Shown here: in pieces, positions 55,218 through 64,000 of the stretch
Layout: each line of letters starts with the position of its first letter
Position numbering within the stretch: position 1 is the first letter of the stretch
Assembly: GCA_965227905.1 (NCBI GenBank)
Contig: OZ245780.1
Location: forward strand, 5,332,001 to 5,396,000
DNA from: CBDDHT01 sp965227905
Lineage (GTDB): Bacteria; Pseudomonadota; Alphaproteobacteria; Rhizobiales; Methyloligellaceae
DNA length: 64,000 nt
Direction of reading: 5' to 3'
The notes under the pieces: generated by a model
Databases searched by the model: none
Seen by the model: only the letters and a program-made list of their open reading frames with translations
Told to the model about the DNA's origin: nothing
Translations under genes and position numbers: made by a program

Positions 55218-55237
55218 GGCCCGCCGCCTCCATAGGT

Positions 55238-56431
55238 TCAGCTGGCCAACTTGGCGGCACTGGAAAGCTTCACGCAAACGCGCTCGATCCGGGTACAAGC
55301 GTCATCGATATGGCTGTCCTCAATAATCAGCGGCGGCAGAAGCCGTGTGACGTTGTCGCCTGCGATAATCGTAACCAGCCGCTCCTCCAGCAATGCCGAG
55401 ATGAACGTCGTGTTGGGGACACGTGTCTTGATGCCCAGCATCAGGCCGCGCCCGCGCACATCCTCGATGATGTCGCCATGGGCCGCCATGATCGCCTCCA
55501 GCCGCTCCATCAAGAGGTCACCCTTGCGTGCGACCTCTTCGAGGAAGCCCGGCTCGAGTATGACATCCAGCACTGCATTGGCCACGGCCATCGCCAGCGG
55601 ATTGCCGCCGAATGTGGATCCGTGCGAGCCGGCGGTCATGGCACCTCCCGCATGCGTCGTTGCCAGACAGGCACCGACCGGGAAGCCGCCGCCAAAGCCT
55701 TTTGCAATTGCCATAATATCCGGTGTGATACCGGCCCATTCGTGCGCAAAAAGCTTGCCGGTACGGCCCATACCGGTCTGAATCTCATCGATCACGAGCA
55801 GCATGCCATGCTTGTCGCAAAGTGCTCGCAGCTCGCGCAGAAATTCCCAGGGAACCGTCAGTATCCCCCCTTCGCCCGCAACCGGTTCAATAAGGACGCC
55901 AGCCGTCTTGTCGGTGATTGCAGCCTCGACAGCGGACAGATCGCAATGAGGCACCTTGTCGAAACCGTCTACAGGTTCGCCGAAGCCCTCAAGCAGCTTG
56001 GGCTGACCGCCCGCGGCGATCGTTGCTAGCGTCCGGCCGTGGAAAGCGCCTTCGAAAGTGATCAGACGCGTTCGCGCCGTATCGCCTCTTGTGACATGGA
56101 AGCGACGGGCGGTCTTTATGGCGCATTCAATCGCCTCCGCACCGGAATTGGCGAAGAACACATGGTCTGCAAAGGTTGCCGCGCAAAGACGTTCGGCGGC
56201 ACGTTCTTGCCCCTCGATGCGGAAAATATTGCAGGAATGCCAGAGTTTCTGGGCCTGTTCGGTCAAGGCCGCGACGAGGTGCGGATGGGCATGACCAAGC
56301 GCATTGACGGCAACGCCGGCGCCGAAGTCGAGATAGTCTTCGCCGGTCGTGCTGGTCAATGTTGCGCCTTTGCCACATTCGAACACCAAATCGGTCCGCG
56401 CATAGGTCGGCAAGAGGGATGACGATGACAT
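55238..56431 (-). CDS. argD: Acetylornithine aminotransferase
   Basis: A class III PLP aminotransferase making N-acetylornithine; it may also serve in lysine synthesis. 397 residues. Visible are FANSGAEAIECAIKTAR near 96, FHGRT near 132, VIDEIQTGMGRTGK near 216 and the PLP lysine in MAIAKGFGGGFP near 247. It is the first gene of the arg operon. ATG 56431 fits the family length; an upstream ATG at 56518 lacks support. Confidence 0.94.
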   Translation of the reverse strand: MSSSSLLPTYARTDLVFECGKGATLTSTTGEDYLDFGAGVAVNALGHAHPHLVAALTEQAQKLWHSCNIFRIEGQERAAERLCAATFADHVFFANSGAEAIECAIKTARRFHVTRGDTARTRLITFEGAFHGRTLATIAAGGQPKLLEGFGEPVDGFDKVPHCDLSAVEAAITDKTAGVLIEPVAGEGGILTVPWEFLRELRALCDKHGMLLVIDEIQTGMGRTGKLFAHEWAGITPDIMAIAKGFGGGFPVGACLATTHAGGAMTAGSHGSTFGGNPLAMAVANAVLDVILEPGFLEEVARKGDLLMERLEAIMAAHGDIIEDVRGRGLMLGIKTRVPNTTFISALLEERLVTIIAGDNVTRLLPPLIIEDSHIDDACTRIERVCVKLSSAAKLAS

Positions 56432-56776
56432 GGTTTTGCTCGATTCAAACCAAAAAGGCCGCCCCACCGGCGGCCGCTGCAGATGCTTTGATTTTAGTGG
56501 CTTGCGGCACACTGTCAATCTGGCGACGCATGAAATGGCCGAGTTTTAAGGGATTTTTAACGAATGTTCCCTTTGTCAATCGCGCCGAGTTCTGGCAGAC
56601 TCCCATTATCCGGTGGATAACAGGCCATGGAAGCGTGGCGGACGCTTGCCCGCCTTTTCCCGGATATTGTAGCGTCCCCTTTGCCGGCCACGATATGTCG
56701 AAGCTCAAGTCTTCGGCCGGTACGGGGTCTCACATAAGTCAGGAGTGCGCCCGGACTGTGCGGCAGTCCTAGGTCG

Positions 56777-56787
56777 GACTCCGAGTC
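56777..56787 (+). promoter_or_regulatory. Two GANTC (CcrM) sites in the gcrA leader
   Basis: GACTC (56777-56781) and GAGTC (56783-56787) lie within 11 bases, about 45 bases before the gcrA ATG. In Caulobacter the gcrA promoter is itself controlled by GANTC methylation, so these fit known biology. Function here is inferred. Confidence 0.55.
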
Positions 56788-56828
56788 GCGTTTTGCGGCA
56801 AAAAGAACGAAACGAGGAGGCTAACCAA

Positions 56829-57362
56829 ATGGCGTGGACAGACGAGCGGGTGGATCTGCTCAAGAAGCTATGGGCCGACGGCCTGAGCGCCAGCCAGATT
56901 GCCGGACGGCTGGGCGGCGTGACGCGGAACGCCGTCATCGGCAAGGTGCATCGCTTGGGCCTTTCCGGCCGGGCGACCACCACACGAACGAAGGCTGCAC
57001 GCCCGCGCAGGGCTGCAGCGCGACCAAAGCCGCAGACAGGGGGCAGTGCCTATATGCGCACCCAGGGCAATGCGGCGCTGAAGCTCTATTACGAGGCGGA
57101 CGAGGAAGAACAACCTGAAGCCATCATCAAACCGATGCCGGTTCAGGAACTCTATATCCCGCCGGATGAGAGGGCTTCGATCCTGACATTGAAGGAAAAC
57201 AGTTGTCGCTGGCCGATCGGCGATCCGACCGACGGTGATTTTCATTTCTGCGGCCGTGACTCGCTGGAGGGCGGCTCTTATTGCGAGTATCACGCCCGCG
57301 TTGCCTATCAGCCGGCGCAGACCCGACGGCGGAAAGCAACCACAGCGACAGGCGAGTCCTAA
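56829..57362 (+). CDS. gcrA: GcrA cell-cycle regulator
   Basis: A 177-residue sigma-70 cofactor that reads CcrM-methylated GANTC promoters. The N-terminal helix-turn-helix reads WTDERVDLLKKLWADGLSAS and QIAGRLGGVTRNAVIGKVHR, the family fingerprint. A basic linker follows (RTKAARPRRAAARPK), then the C-terminal sigma-binding domain with CRWPIGDPTDGDFHFCGRD near 131. ATG 56829 follows GAGGAGG. The gene is diagnostic for alphaproteobacteria. Confidence 0.96.
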   Translation: MAWTDERVDLLKKLWADGLSASQIAGRLGGVTRNAVIGKVHRLGLSGRATTTRTKAARPRRAAARPKPQTGGSAYMRTQGNAALKLYYEADEEEQPEAIIKPMPVQELYIPPDERASILTLKENSCRWPIGDPTDGDFHFCGRDSLEGGSYCEYHARVAYQPAQTRRRKATTATGES

Positions 57363-57726
57363 GCGGACTTGAAAGCGATTGGCGCCGGCGGCCGTTATGC
57401 GGAGCCGCCGCCGGCGCTCAGACTATCCAGACAAATCCCCTTACAAATCTGAGTCTCCGTCCAGACCGCTTATTTGTCGCTCAATCCCCACGCCTTATCG
57501 AATTAATACCCTTGGGGAGCACTATGGGAATGATCCGAAAGCGAGATCCGCGTTTCGGAACATCTCGAACCAATCCAGCAATTGACAACGGAGCGCCATT
57601 AGCAAACGGCGTCCTCCGTGATCTGTGCGTAGGCGGTGAGCAATCACCGTTCCTACCACGACATCCTCATCTGTGCTGAAGGCTGCTATGCTCAGCCGTA
57701 GTAATTGAACATTGTCGCGCGCAAAG
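57363..57726. other. Intergenic region after gcrA with a GC hairpin
   Basis: 364 bases. GCGCCGGCGGC (57382-57392) pairs with GCCGCCGGCGC (57407-57417) to form an 11-bp stem 20 bases after the gcrA stop, a likely terminator without a strong T-tract. The remainder shows no credible gene. Confidence 0.55.
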
Positions 57727-58137
57727 ATGAAACGTTTGTCTGGTCTCGAGATTCTGGAAAACCTGGAAGGCGACGGTCCGGTTGCCGAGCCTGGGCACAC
57801 GGTGATCTACAATATCCGAATATTTCTCAACCACGGGGACGAGGTCCCCATGAATCCGACAAGTCAGGGGCGACAGGAAACGACAGCGGCGGAAACTTGT
57901 CGCGTAGAAGACCAAAGCTTCATCGAACACACAACAGTTCTCGGTAAACGCAGAGTAATTGCCGGTGTAGAGAAAGCTCTGATCGGGATGCGGGTCGGGG
58001 GGTATCGCAAAGTTCGCGTCGGTCCGCATCTCGCATATGGAAGTCGTGGAGCGCCGCCCACAATTCCATCCGATGCGGTGCTCAACATCTCTTTGTGGCT
58101 GCGCGAGATCGTGGATCCGAAAGACACGACCGGATAA
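57727..58137 (+). CDS. FKBP-type peptidyl-prolyl isomerase
   Basis: About 136 residues, one FKBP domain and no signal peptide. Seen are HTVIYNIRIFLNHGDEVP near 23-40, VIAGVEKALIGMRVGGYRKV near 78-97 and AYGSRGAPPTIPSDAVL near 103-119. Several usual active-site aromatic residues are replaced, so isomerase activity may be low. ATG 57727; a TTG at 57712 is possible. Confidence 0.82.
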   Translation: MKRLSGLEILENLEGDGPVAEPGHTVIYNIRIFLNHGDEVPMNPTSQGRQETTAAETCRVEDQSFIEHTTVLGKRRVIAGVEKALIGMRVGGYRKVRVGPHLAYGSRGAPPTIPSDAVLNISLWLREIVDPKDTTG

Positions 58138-58552
58138 ACTTCCGATATAATCAATAAAGCCGACAAAAAAGAGGCGTAATCTATGCAGTTGTTTCCGACT
58201 GTCGTCTGCGCATAAGAAACCAGCTGCCTTTAGACTCTTGCTGAATCTGCCAAGCCTGGCGCACCCGCATCAAACTGTCACCAGACCATAGACGGCAGTA
58301 ATTGGAGGCAGATCGGCCACAAGGGGGTTGTAACGATGTCCCGAGGGCTCGAAGTACCGCCCTTATGTGGGCCCGTTCCGCCCATCGGATTCGTTGCGAA
58401 GCGTACCCGATGCTGGGGTCGATCTCGATCGCAGCGTTTACATCCCTCAACTGCACATTTCCCCGAATTGAACCTTATCGGCGCCCCACGCGACCCATGT
58501 GCAATGGCGAAACCCGCCCGATAAGGGCGTGCACACATCAAGGAATGGAATA
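58138..58552. other. Intergenic region, no gene seen
   Basis: 415 bases upstream of the RTX protein gene. Small frames on the minus strand lack ribosome-binding sites and protein-like composition. No repeat or strong hairpin was found. Confidence 0.4.
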
Positions 58553-60391
58553 ATGGGTTTTCTCTCCAGCAGTAATTTCTGGGGCATCGACATGTCCTCC
58601 CCCGCGCAGTGGGGCTTTGACCATCTCATCACGGCCGGCGAACATCTCTACGAATACGGAACGCCCGATGGCGGCCGGGTCGAACTGATCGGCGCCGACT
58701 TTGCCTATGACATGGACGGCAATCCGGTCGACGGCTTCGTCCAGTCGGTCGTTATCTACGATCAATTTGATAACCAGATCGCGAACCTTACCGTCAGCGA
58801 CGTGCCGCTTGCCGACATTGCAGCCAATCTCTTTGAGGATTTTTGGCAGGTGCTTCTGGCTGGCGGCGACACCATGATGCTCGGCAACGCCCACGATACG
58901 GTCTATGGCGGTGGCGAGAGCGATCAGATCGATGGTGGCGGCGGCGCCGACACAATCTTCGGCGGTGCCGGCGACGATATGCTGAACGGCGGGGCAAGCG
59001 ACGACACCGTCTTTGGCGGTGCCGGTGACGACGAGATCTGGTATCGGGTCGAGAACGGCGACGATACTATCGACGGCGGGACCGGCGTCGATACCGTCTA
59101 TCATCAGGGTCTCAATTCCAACTTCGGCGATATCATACATATCAATCGCGTAGTCGCCGAAGAACCGGAGCCCATAGGCGACAAAGTCATTCGGACCGCG
59201 CCTCCCAAAGGCGATGGACTCTCCGAAGGTGCCTCCCCACTGGCCAACAAGCATACTGACGGTACGCCGTCCCGCGAATTCGTCGCGGAGAAGGTCATCG
59301 CCAATCCTATGACGATGTTTGAGGTTGAGACCGACCTGCCTGAAGCCAAGTCGATCCTCGGCCATGGCAAGAAGGCCACGAGCGAGGTGGATTACGACGT
59401 CTTGCTGGAGGTCGGATCATCAACCGGCAGTGGCAACCCACAGGAGCCAGAGCGTAACGAAGCTATAATGCGACATGTGGAAATCATCGAGATCGATGGC
59501 CGAGACGGCAACGACACCCTGAATGTCGGCGACCTGACGGGCACTGATTTGGAAGATGGCCATATCGTCTTCAATGGCGGCGCCGGTGAAGACAATCTCA
59601 ACGCACTCGATACTGGCACTGCGATCACCTATGTCTGGCGGTTCGAAAATGGCGAGGGTGAGCCAGGCGACGGCAATGTGAAGTTCGGCGACAGCACAAA
59701 CGACGTGTTTCACCTGGACGACAAAGCCCATGACGGGCTCTCGATCCATCTCGGCCAGGGCATCAATTCCGTCTATGTGGATGCCGGGATCCTGGGCGGC
59801 TTTGCACCGGATGTCTATGTGCGAAACACCGAGACCTTCGACATCGACTTTGGCGACGGTGACGACACGCTCTTCATCTATGAGGATCTGGCGGGGGTCT
59901 TCGACGGCGTCGTCAAGGTTGATTACGGCGACGGTGACGCGGACCTTGAAGCCACCAGCCATTCTGGCCGTATCGAAGCAACTGGCGGCGATATGCACAA
60001 TTCCTTCTTCTCTGGCAGCGGCGATGATCTGCTGATCGGTGGTGCAAGCCATGACGATTTGTTCGGCGGCGAAGGTGACGACGAGATCTTCGGCGGTGCG
60101 GGCGACGACGATATCGGTGGTGGCGCGGGGAACGACACGATGGAGGGCGGCGAAGGCGGCGATCACTTCTTCTTTGCCATGGGCGACGGCACCGACACGG
60201 TGACCGACTTCGAGGCGGGCGATACCGGCTTCGACGTACTGGACTTCCTATCGCTCGGAATCACTGAGGAACAGCTGACGATCAATCAGATGGGCGACAA
60301 CACTCATATCGTCACGCCGTTCGGCGACACGGTCATCCTGGAAGGGGTGCAGGCCGGCGATCTCAACAGCGGCGACTTCCTGACGCTCTGA
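58553..60391 (+). CDS. RTX calcium-binding protein, probable type I secretion substrate
   Basis: About 612 residues, very acidic, no N-terminal signal. Two RTX blocks carry GGxGxDxxx nonapeptides: at about 128-165 (GGGGADTIFGGAGDDML, GGAGDDEIW) and 500-545 (GGEGDDEIFGGAGDDDI, GGAGNDTMEGGEGGDHFFF). These form Ca2+ beta-rolls. The end (DTVTDFEAGD..., TVILEGVQAGDLNSGDFL) is the typical secretion-signal region. The middle (about 200-490) has no recognised enzyme domain. AAGGAA precedes the ATG. No ABC/MFP secretion genes are adjacent. Confidence 0.88.
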   Translation: MGFLSSSNFWGIDMSSPAQWGFDHLITAGEHLYEYGTPDGGRVELIGADFAYDMDGNPVDGFVQSVVIYDQFDNQIANLTVSDVPLADIAANLFEDFWQVLLAGGDTMMLGNAHDTVYGGGESDQIDGGGGADTIFGGAGDDMLNGGASDDTVFGGAGDDEIWYRVENGDDTIDGGTGVDTVYHQGLNSNFGDIIHINRVVAEEPEPIGDKVIRTAPPKGDGLSEGASPLANKHTDGTPSREFVAEKVIANPMTMFEVETDLPEAKSILGHGKKATSEVDYDVLLEVGSSTGSGNPQEPERNEAIMRHVEIIEIDGRDGNDTLNVGDLTGTDLEDGHIVFNGGAGEDNLNALDTGTAITYVWRFENGEGEPGDGNVKFGDSTNDVFHLDDKAHDGLSIHLGQGINSVYVDAGILGGFAPDVYVRNTETFDIDFGDGDDTLFIYEDLAGVFDGVVKVDYGDGDADLEATSHSGRIEATGGDMHNSFFSGSGDDLLIGGASHDDLFGGEGDDEIFGGAGDDDIGGGAGNDTMEGGEGGDHFFFAMGDGTDTVTDFEAGDTGFDVLDFLSLGITEEQLTINQMGDNTHIVTPFGDTVILEGVQAGDLNSGDFLTL

Positions 60392-60808
60392 TTGTCTCGA
60401 AAGGGTTTTCACAGCGTGTCGACGACTGGGCGGCACCAAGACCGCTTATGTTCAGCCTCGTCGGCTGCTCACACCAATTGGATCGGCGCAGTATCCTTTG
60501 CGGATGCTGCGCCGAATTCGGCGATGGTGCCGTGCGACGACCTGTCGTCAAATAGACAACACAAGCTCGGCGGTTTCCAAACTTCGTAGGTTCACGGCAG
60601 TGGAACAGACTTGTTGAGCCTCTCCCGCCGGCGCAGACTTGGTCATTTTTTCGGACCGTGTCTCAATAAATAGATCTATCGTTTTGAGCTATTGGACCGT
60701 CGGCCTTCAATCTTCTAACAATGCCAAAGGACAAGCGGTGCCTGGCAGAATTAGCGCCGGCGCAGCCCTGCAAATCTGGCATCGCTCATTATTCGAAGAG
60801 AGAATCCC
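60392..60808. other. Intergenic region, no gene seen
   Basis: 417 bases between the RTX gene and the aldehyde dehydrogenase gene. AT-rich sequence near 60640-60720 probably holds the dehydrogenase promoter. No repeats were detected. Confidence 0.4.
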
Positions 60809-62269
60809 ATGAACGAGATGTTGGTCGATACCCCAGTCATCAAGGAATCGATGCGTATCAATGGCCGCAAGGTCGAAACCAAAGACGTCGTCGAAGTCCG
60901 CTATCCCTATACCAACGACGTTATCGGAACCGTACCGGCCGGTAACAGCGAACATGCACGCGAAGCCTTCGAGGTTGCGGCGAACTATCGCCCAACACTG
61001 ACGCGATACGAACGCCAGCAGATTTTGTTCAAAGCGGCGGAACTCATCCGCGAGCGCCGGGAAGCCATCGCCGATGTGCTCACCCTGGAACTCGGTATCT
61101 GCAAACAGCACTCGCTCTACGAGACCGGTCGGTCCTACGACGTCTTTACCCTGGCGGGTCAGATGGCGATCCTGGACGATGGGCAGATTTTTTCCTGCGA
61201 TCTCACGCCGCAAGGCAAAGCGCGCAAGATCTACACGAAGCGCGAGCCGGTTCGTGCCATTTCGGCGATTACACCGTTCAATCACCCGCTCAACATGGTT
61301 GCGCACAAGATTGCTCCATCGATTGCCACCAACAACTGCATGGTCTGCAAGCCGACCGAACTGACGCCGCTCACCGCCATCACCCTCGCCGACATCCTTT
61401 ATGAAGCCGGCCTACCACCACAGATGTTCCAGATCGTCACGGGCATGCCGAATGACATCGGTGAGGAAATGGTCGTCAACGACAATATCGACATCGTCAC
61501 GTTCACCGGCGGCGTAAAAGTCGGCAAGATGATTGCCGAGAAGGCCGCCTACAAACGTGCTGCGCTGGAACTCGGCGGCAACGATCCGCTCATCATCCTG
61601 AACGACCTCAGCGGAGAAGATCTCGAGAAAGCAGCCACGATTGCTGTAGCCGGTGCAACGGGCAATTCCGGACAGCGCTGTACCGCCGTCAAACGCATCC
61701 TCGTGCAAGAAGACGTTGCCGAACGGTTCGTTCCGCTGGTGCTGGAAAAAGCCAAGGCCATCAAATTCGGCGACCCCCAGGACCCGGACACGCAGTTGGG
61801 CTGCGTTATTCATGCGGATGCCGCTGAGATCTTCGAGAAACGCGTCTATATGGCCGAAGAACAGGGTGCCGAGGTGCTTTACAATCCAGGGCGGCAGGGC
61901 GCTCTGCTGCCGCCGATCGTCGTGGACCGCGTTCCCCATGGCAGTGAACTGGTGTTTGAGGAAACATTTGGGCCGATCGTGCCGATCGTGCGTGTTCCGA
62001 ATGACGACGCCGAAGTCATGGCGATATCCAACTCGACGCCTTTCGGCTTGTCGGCCGGTGTCTGCACCAATCACCTCGGGCGTATCACAGACTTCATCGA
62101 GGGACTCAATGTCGGAACGGTGAATATCTGGGAAGCACCGGGATACCGCATCGAGATGTCGCCCTTCGGCGGTATCAAGGATTCCGGAAACGGCGTGAAA
62201 GAGGGCGTATTGGAAGCGATGAAGTTCTTCACCAATGTGAAGACCTACTCCCTGCCCTGGCCTCAATAA
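60809..62269 (+). CDS. Aldehyde dehydrogenase, PhnY (phosphonoacetaldehyde dehydrogenase)-like
   Basis: A 486-residue NAD(P)-dependent aldehyde dehydrogenase. Seen are ITPFNHPLNMVAHKIAPS near 153, FTGGVKVGKMIA near 232, the catalytic glutamate in ALELGGNDPLI near 252, catalytic cysteine in GNSGQRCTAVKR near 289, and FEETFGPIVPIV near 385. The C-terminus EMSPFGGIKDSGNG and VKTYSLPWP closely recalls PhnY, which oxidises phosphonoacetaldehyde in 2-aminoethylphosphonate use. phnW and phnA are not in the window, so the substrate is unproven. The LysR gene downstream may be its regulator. Confidence 0.82.
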   Translation: MNEMLVDTPVIKESMRINGRKVETKDVVEVRYPYTNDVIGTVPAGNSEHAREAFEVAANYRPTLTRYERQQILFKAAELIRERREAIADVLTLELGICKQHSLYETGRSYDVFTLAGQMAILDDGQIFSCDLTPQGKARKIYTKREPVRAISAITPFNHPLNMVAHKIAPSIATNNCMVCKPTELTPLTAITLADILYEAGLPPQMFQIVTGMPNDIGEEMVVNDNIDIVTFTGGVKVGKMIAEKAAYKRAALELGGNDPLIILNDLSGEDLEKAATIAVAGATGNSGQRCTAVKRILVQEDVAERFVPLVLEKAKAIKFGDPQDPDTQLGCVIHADAAEIFEKRVYMAEEQGAEVLYNPGRQGALLPPIVVDRVPHGSELVFEETFGPIVPIVRVPNDDAEVMAISNSTPFGLSAGVCTNHLGRITDFIEGLNVGTVNIWEAPGYRIEMSPFGGIKDSGNGVKEGVLEAMKFFTNVKTYSLPWPQ

Positions 62270-62326
62270 TTGTCCAAATCTCAGATCGTTTGCTAGCGAT
62301 AGGAATGAGACTGTGAACTACATCAC

Positions 62327-62350
62327 GGGGACCGGTTCGATCCGGTCCCC
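62327..62350 (+). terminator. Hairpin terminator after the aldehyde dehydrogenase
   Basis: GGGGACCGG and CCGGTCCCC form a perfect 9-bp stem around TTCGAT, followed by GTTTCTCGTT. It lies between convergent genes and may act on both. Confidence 0.8.
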
Positions 62351-62362
62351 GTTTCTCGTTGC

Positions 62363-62647
62363 CTATTTGCCGATTGCCTGGCGGATGAGGCCGATGATGA
62401 GCATTAGGACGCCACCACCCACGCCGCCGCTCGCGACATTGGAAAGGATCGAGGCAATATCGAGCCCGCCACCGCCGGCGCTCACACCGAGCACCATGCT
62501 CAGGATCTGACCGCCCAGGCCGCCGCCGAGGATGCCGACGATCGAATTGCCGAGTGTGCCCAAACTGAGATTCTTCAACAGACCTCCGGCGACATTGCCG
62601 CCGACAGCGCCTGCCACAAGCTGAATCACAAGTGCAATGATATCCAT
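62363..62647 (-). CDS. Small glycine-rich membrane protein
   Basis: 94 residues, nearly all hydrophobic and glycine-rich. Helix-like segments at about 4-22, 32-55 (VGILGGGLGGQILSMVLG) and 70-90 contain GG and GxxxG packing motifs. Similar proteins are found across Rhizobiales, with no known role. GGAAAGG lies upstream of the ATG. Confidence 0.7.
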   Translation of the reverse strand: MDIIALVIQLVAGAVGGNVAGGLLKNLSLGTLGNSIVGILGGGLGGQILSMVLGVSAGGGGLDIASILSNVASGGVGGGVLMLIIGLIRQAIGK

Positions 62648-62721
62648 GATGGGTATCCTTTCCCGTTCTGATTGGTGATGGCGTCTGCCATCAAGAGGGT
62701 AAACTCGGCCGGGCCAATCGC

Positions 62722-62886
62722 TCAGCAGCTATGGCCGTTTGCGGAACCGTTTCCCAATGCGAAGCCGATCGCGACTGCGAGGCCAACCACCGCGACCATC
62801 GTAGGCGCGGCGAGGGCCGTGATGATGTCGGACCAGGTCAGCGCCCCGAACTGAAGCGCGATATCCCAATTGGTCATCTTGTCCAT
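62722..62886 (-). CDS. Tiny single-helix membrane protein, 54 residues
   Basis: A short soluble N-terminus (MDKMTNWDIALQFGAL) is followed by one membrane helix (AAPTMVAVVGLAVAIGFALG) and a polar tail. ATG 62886 is fixed by GGAGGTG six bases upstream; the longer frame to 62967 lacks a ribosome-binding site. It may be co-transcribed with the 94-residue membrane protein 75 bases downstream. Confidence 0.6.
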   Translation of the reverse strand: MDKMTNWDIALQFGALTWSDIITALAAPTMVAVVGLAVAIGFALGNGSANGHSC

Positions 62887-63147
62887 CTCTGCACCTCCAT
62901 TGCTCGGGCTGGATTGGTTTCGGATCGTATTACGCCGCTGCACCCGGTTTCCGGGCGGGGCGATCATCGGTTGCGGCTATGGGAGCCAGCAGATCGCCTC
63001 TGTGTCGGCACTGGGATCTTGGGTTCTGTGCCGCCTGTTATCGGCAACCAAGCCAGCCATGTCGGTTTATACCCGATCCAATAAAGCGAGAAAAACGACT
63101 TATAATTATATATTGTATGAGTTTTTCTCATATGATTTGATGGTCAA

Positions 63148-63996
63148 ATGGATGTGCAACTCGCCCGAACGTTTCTGGAAGTCATTGCTGCAGGCAGTTT
63201 TGTGGGTGCCGCCGAACGGCTGTTCGTGACCCAATCGGCGGTTAGCCTGAGGATCCAAAAACTTGAGGAAGCACTGGGGTACAAATTGTTCACCCGCTCG
63301 AAGAGCGGTGCCGAACTGACGGCACACGGTTTCGAATTCGAACAATATGCCCGCGCGCTTATCCAGGTCTGGGAGGAGGCGCGCTATCAGATCGCAATTC
63401 CCGAGGGTTTCAATACGCGTCTGTCCGTCGGTAGCCAGTACAGCCTGTGGCCCGAGCTGTCGCTGGTCTGGCTGGAGATCATGGAACGGCAGATGCCAAG
63501 CGTCGCCCTCCAGGCCTATCTCGGCATGCCGGACCGGCTGACACGGCTCATGCTCCGCGGGCTAATTGACATTGCCGTCGTCTACACGCCGGAACTTCGG
63601 CCCGGACTTTTGGCAGAACATCTGATGGACGACAGGCTAGTTCTCGTCTCGGGAGATCCGACCCATCCAGGCGGCATCGACGAGAGTTATGTCTTCATGG
63701 ATTGGGGACCGGAGTTTTCCGCCGCGCACAGCCGCTGGTATCCCGATTTTCAGCTCTCGCGGACGACGCTGCTGGTCGGTGCCGCAGCCGCGCCATACCT
63801 CATCCGGAACCGTCGGACGGCATTCCTGCCCTACCGGGTTGCCGACGATTTTATTCGCGCCGGCACCCTGCATCCCGTACCCGATGCACCTGAACTGCCT
63901 TATCCGGCCTATGTCGTCTGGGCATCAGGCAGGACGGATACCACCATGAGCGAGGCGCTGGATTGCCTGCGTGACGCTGCACGCCAGGCTCCATAG
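63148..63996 (+). CDS. LysR-family transcriptional regulator
   Basis: A 282-residue regulator. The N-terminal helix-turn-helix shows LARTFLEVIAAGSFVGAAER and TQSAVSLRIQKLEEALGYKL. The effector domain (about 88-280) is of LysR type, with RLSVGSQYSLWPELSL near 92. The effector is unknown. It is 261 bases from the divergent tiny membrane protein gene and may control those genes or the nearby aldehyde dehydrogenase. The gene ends four bases before the window edge. Confidence 0.93.
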   Translation: MDVQLARTFLEVIAAGSFVGAAERLFVTQSAVSLRIQKLEEALGYKLFTRSKSGAELTAHGFEFEQYARALIQVWEEARYQIAIPEGFNTRLSVGSQYSLWPELSLVWLEIMERQMPSVALQAYLGMPDRLTRLMLRGLIDIAVVYTPELRPGLLAEHLMDDRLVLVSGDPTHPGGIDESYVFMDWGPEFSAAHSRWYPDFQLSRTTLLVGAAAAPYLIRNRRTAFLPYRVADDFIRAGTLHPVPDAPELPYPAYVVWASGRTDTTMSEALDCLRDAARQAP

Positions 63997-64000
63997 GCCC

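Noticed and set aside
1..64000. CRISPR arrays, complete insertion sequences, prophage or restriction-modification systems
   Set aside because: Reading through the window showed no regularly spaced direct repeats and no transposase, integrase, Cas or methyltransferase-restriction proteins.

Overview
The window looks like chromosomal DNA from an alphaproteobacterium, most likely in or near Hyphomicrobiales (Rhizobiales). The supports are a GcrA cell-cycle regulator with CcrM-type GANTC sites before it, a SAM-II riboswitch ahead of metZ, an argD-argF-hslO operon, the long alphaproteobacterial dCTP deaminase, class I lysyl-tRNA synthetase, a bactofilin and a DUF2336 protein. Most genes are GC-rich housekeeping or envelope genes. 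No CRISPR array, rRNA, complete insertion sequence or prophage was seen. The genus cannot be told from the sequence alone.

Layout. 0-9.7 kb: 5' part of lysK running off the left edge, TerB-like protein, outer-membrane beta-barrel, CBS-BON protein, isocitrate dehydrogenase kinase/phosphatase (aceK), bactofilin, alpha/beta hydrolase, sterol-desaturase-family enzyme and a periplasmic solute-binding protein. 9.9-18.8 kb: membrane glycosyltransferase with a following receiver protein, enol-lactonase-like hydrolase, TSUP permease, tRNA-Gly(CCC), a radical SAM enzyme, an SDR-fold protein carrying the signature motifs of halohydrin dehalogenases (not of ordinary SDR dehydrogenases), an unknown 204-residue protein and dCTP deaminase. 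19-28 kb: promoter, SAM-II riboswitch and attenuator before metZ, then apaG, trkH, a two-gene RND efflux operon and argE.

28-38 kb: an AtzH-like protein, a large exported WD40-caspase protein, a short AT-rich patch with one foreign-looking exported protein, a YheT-family hydrolase, a truncated RhtA/EamA exporter beside an intact Lrp/AsnC regulator, and a DUF4173 membrane protein. 38-48.3 kb: a beta-hydroxyacid dehydrogenase, DUF1847 protein, a cysteine-rich exported protein built of CX3C pairs, DUF3179 protein, M16 peptidase, several small exported proteins, a PAN/Apple protein, panE, a GNAT enzyme and small membrane or exported proteins. 48.5-64 kb: CSS-EAL phosphodiesterase, thioredoxin-like protein, DUF1428 protein, a DUF2336 gene split by an in-frame amber codon, argD-argF-hslO, gcrA, an FKBP, an RTX calcium-binding protein, a PhnY-like aldehyde dehydrogenase, two tiny membrane proteins and a LysR regulator.

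How they connect. argE, argD and argF cover three arginine-synthesis steps at two loci. metZ is under S-adenosylmethionine feedback through the riboswitch. The GANTC sites before gcrA and the bactofilin gene suggest cell-cycle-dependent methylation control. The points most worth following up are the halohydrin dehalogenase candidate (15948-16679), the CX3C-array protein (39873-40301), the WD40-caspase next to the AT-rich patch, and the broken DUF2336 gene.
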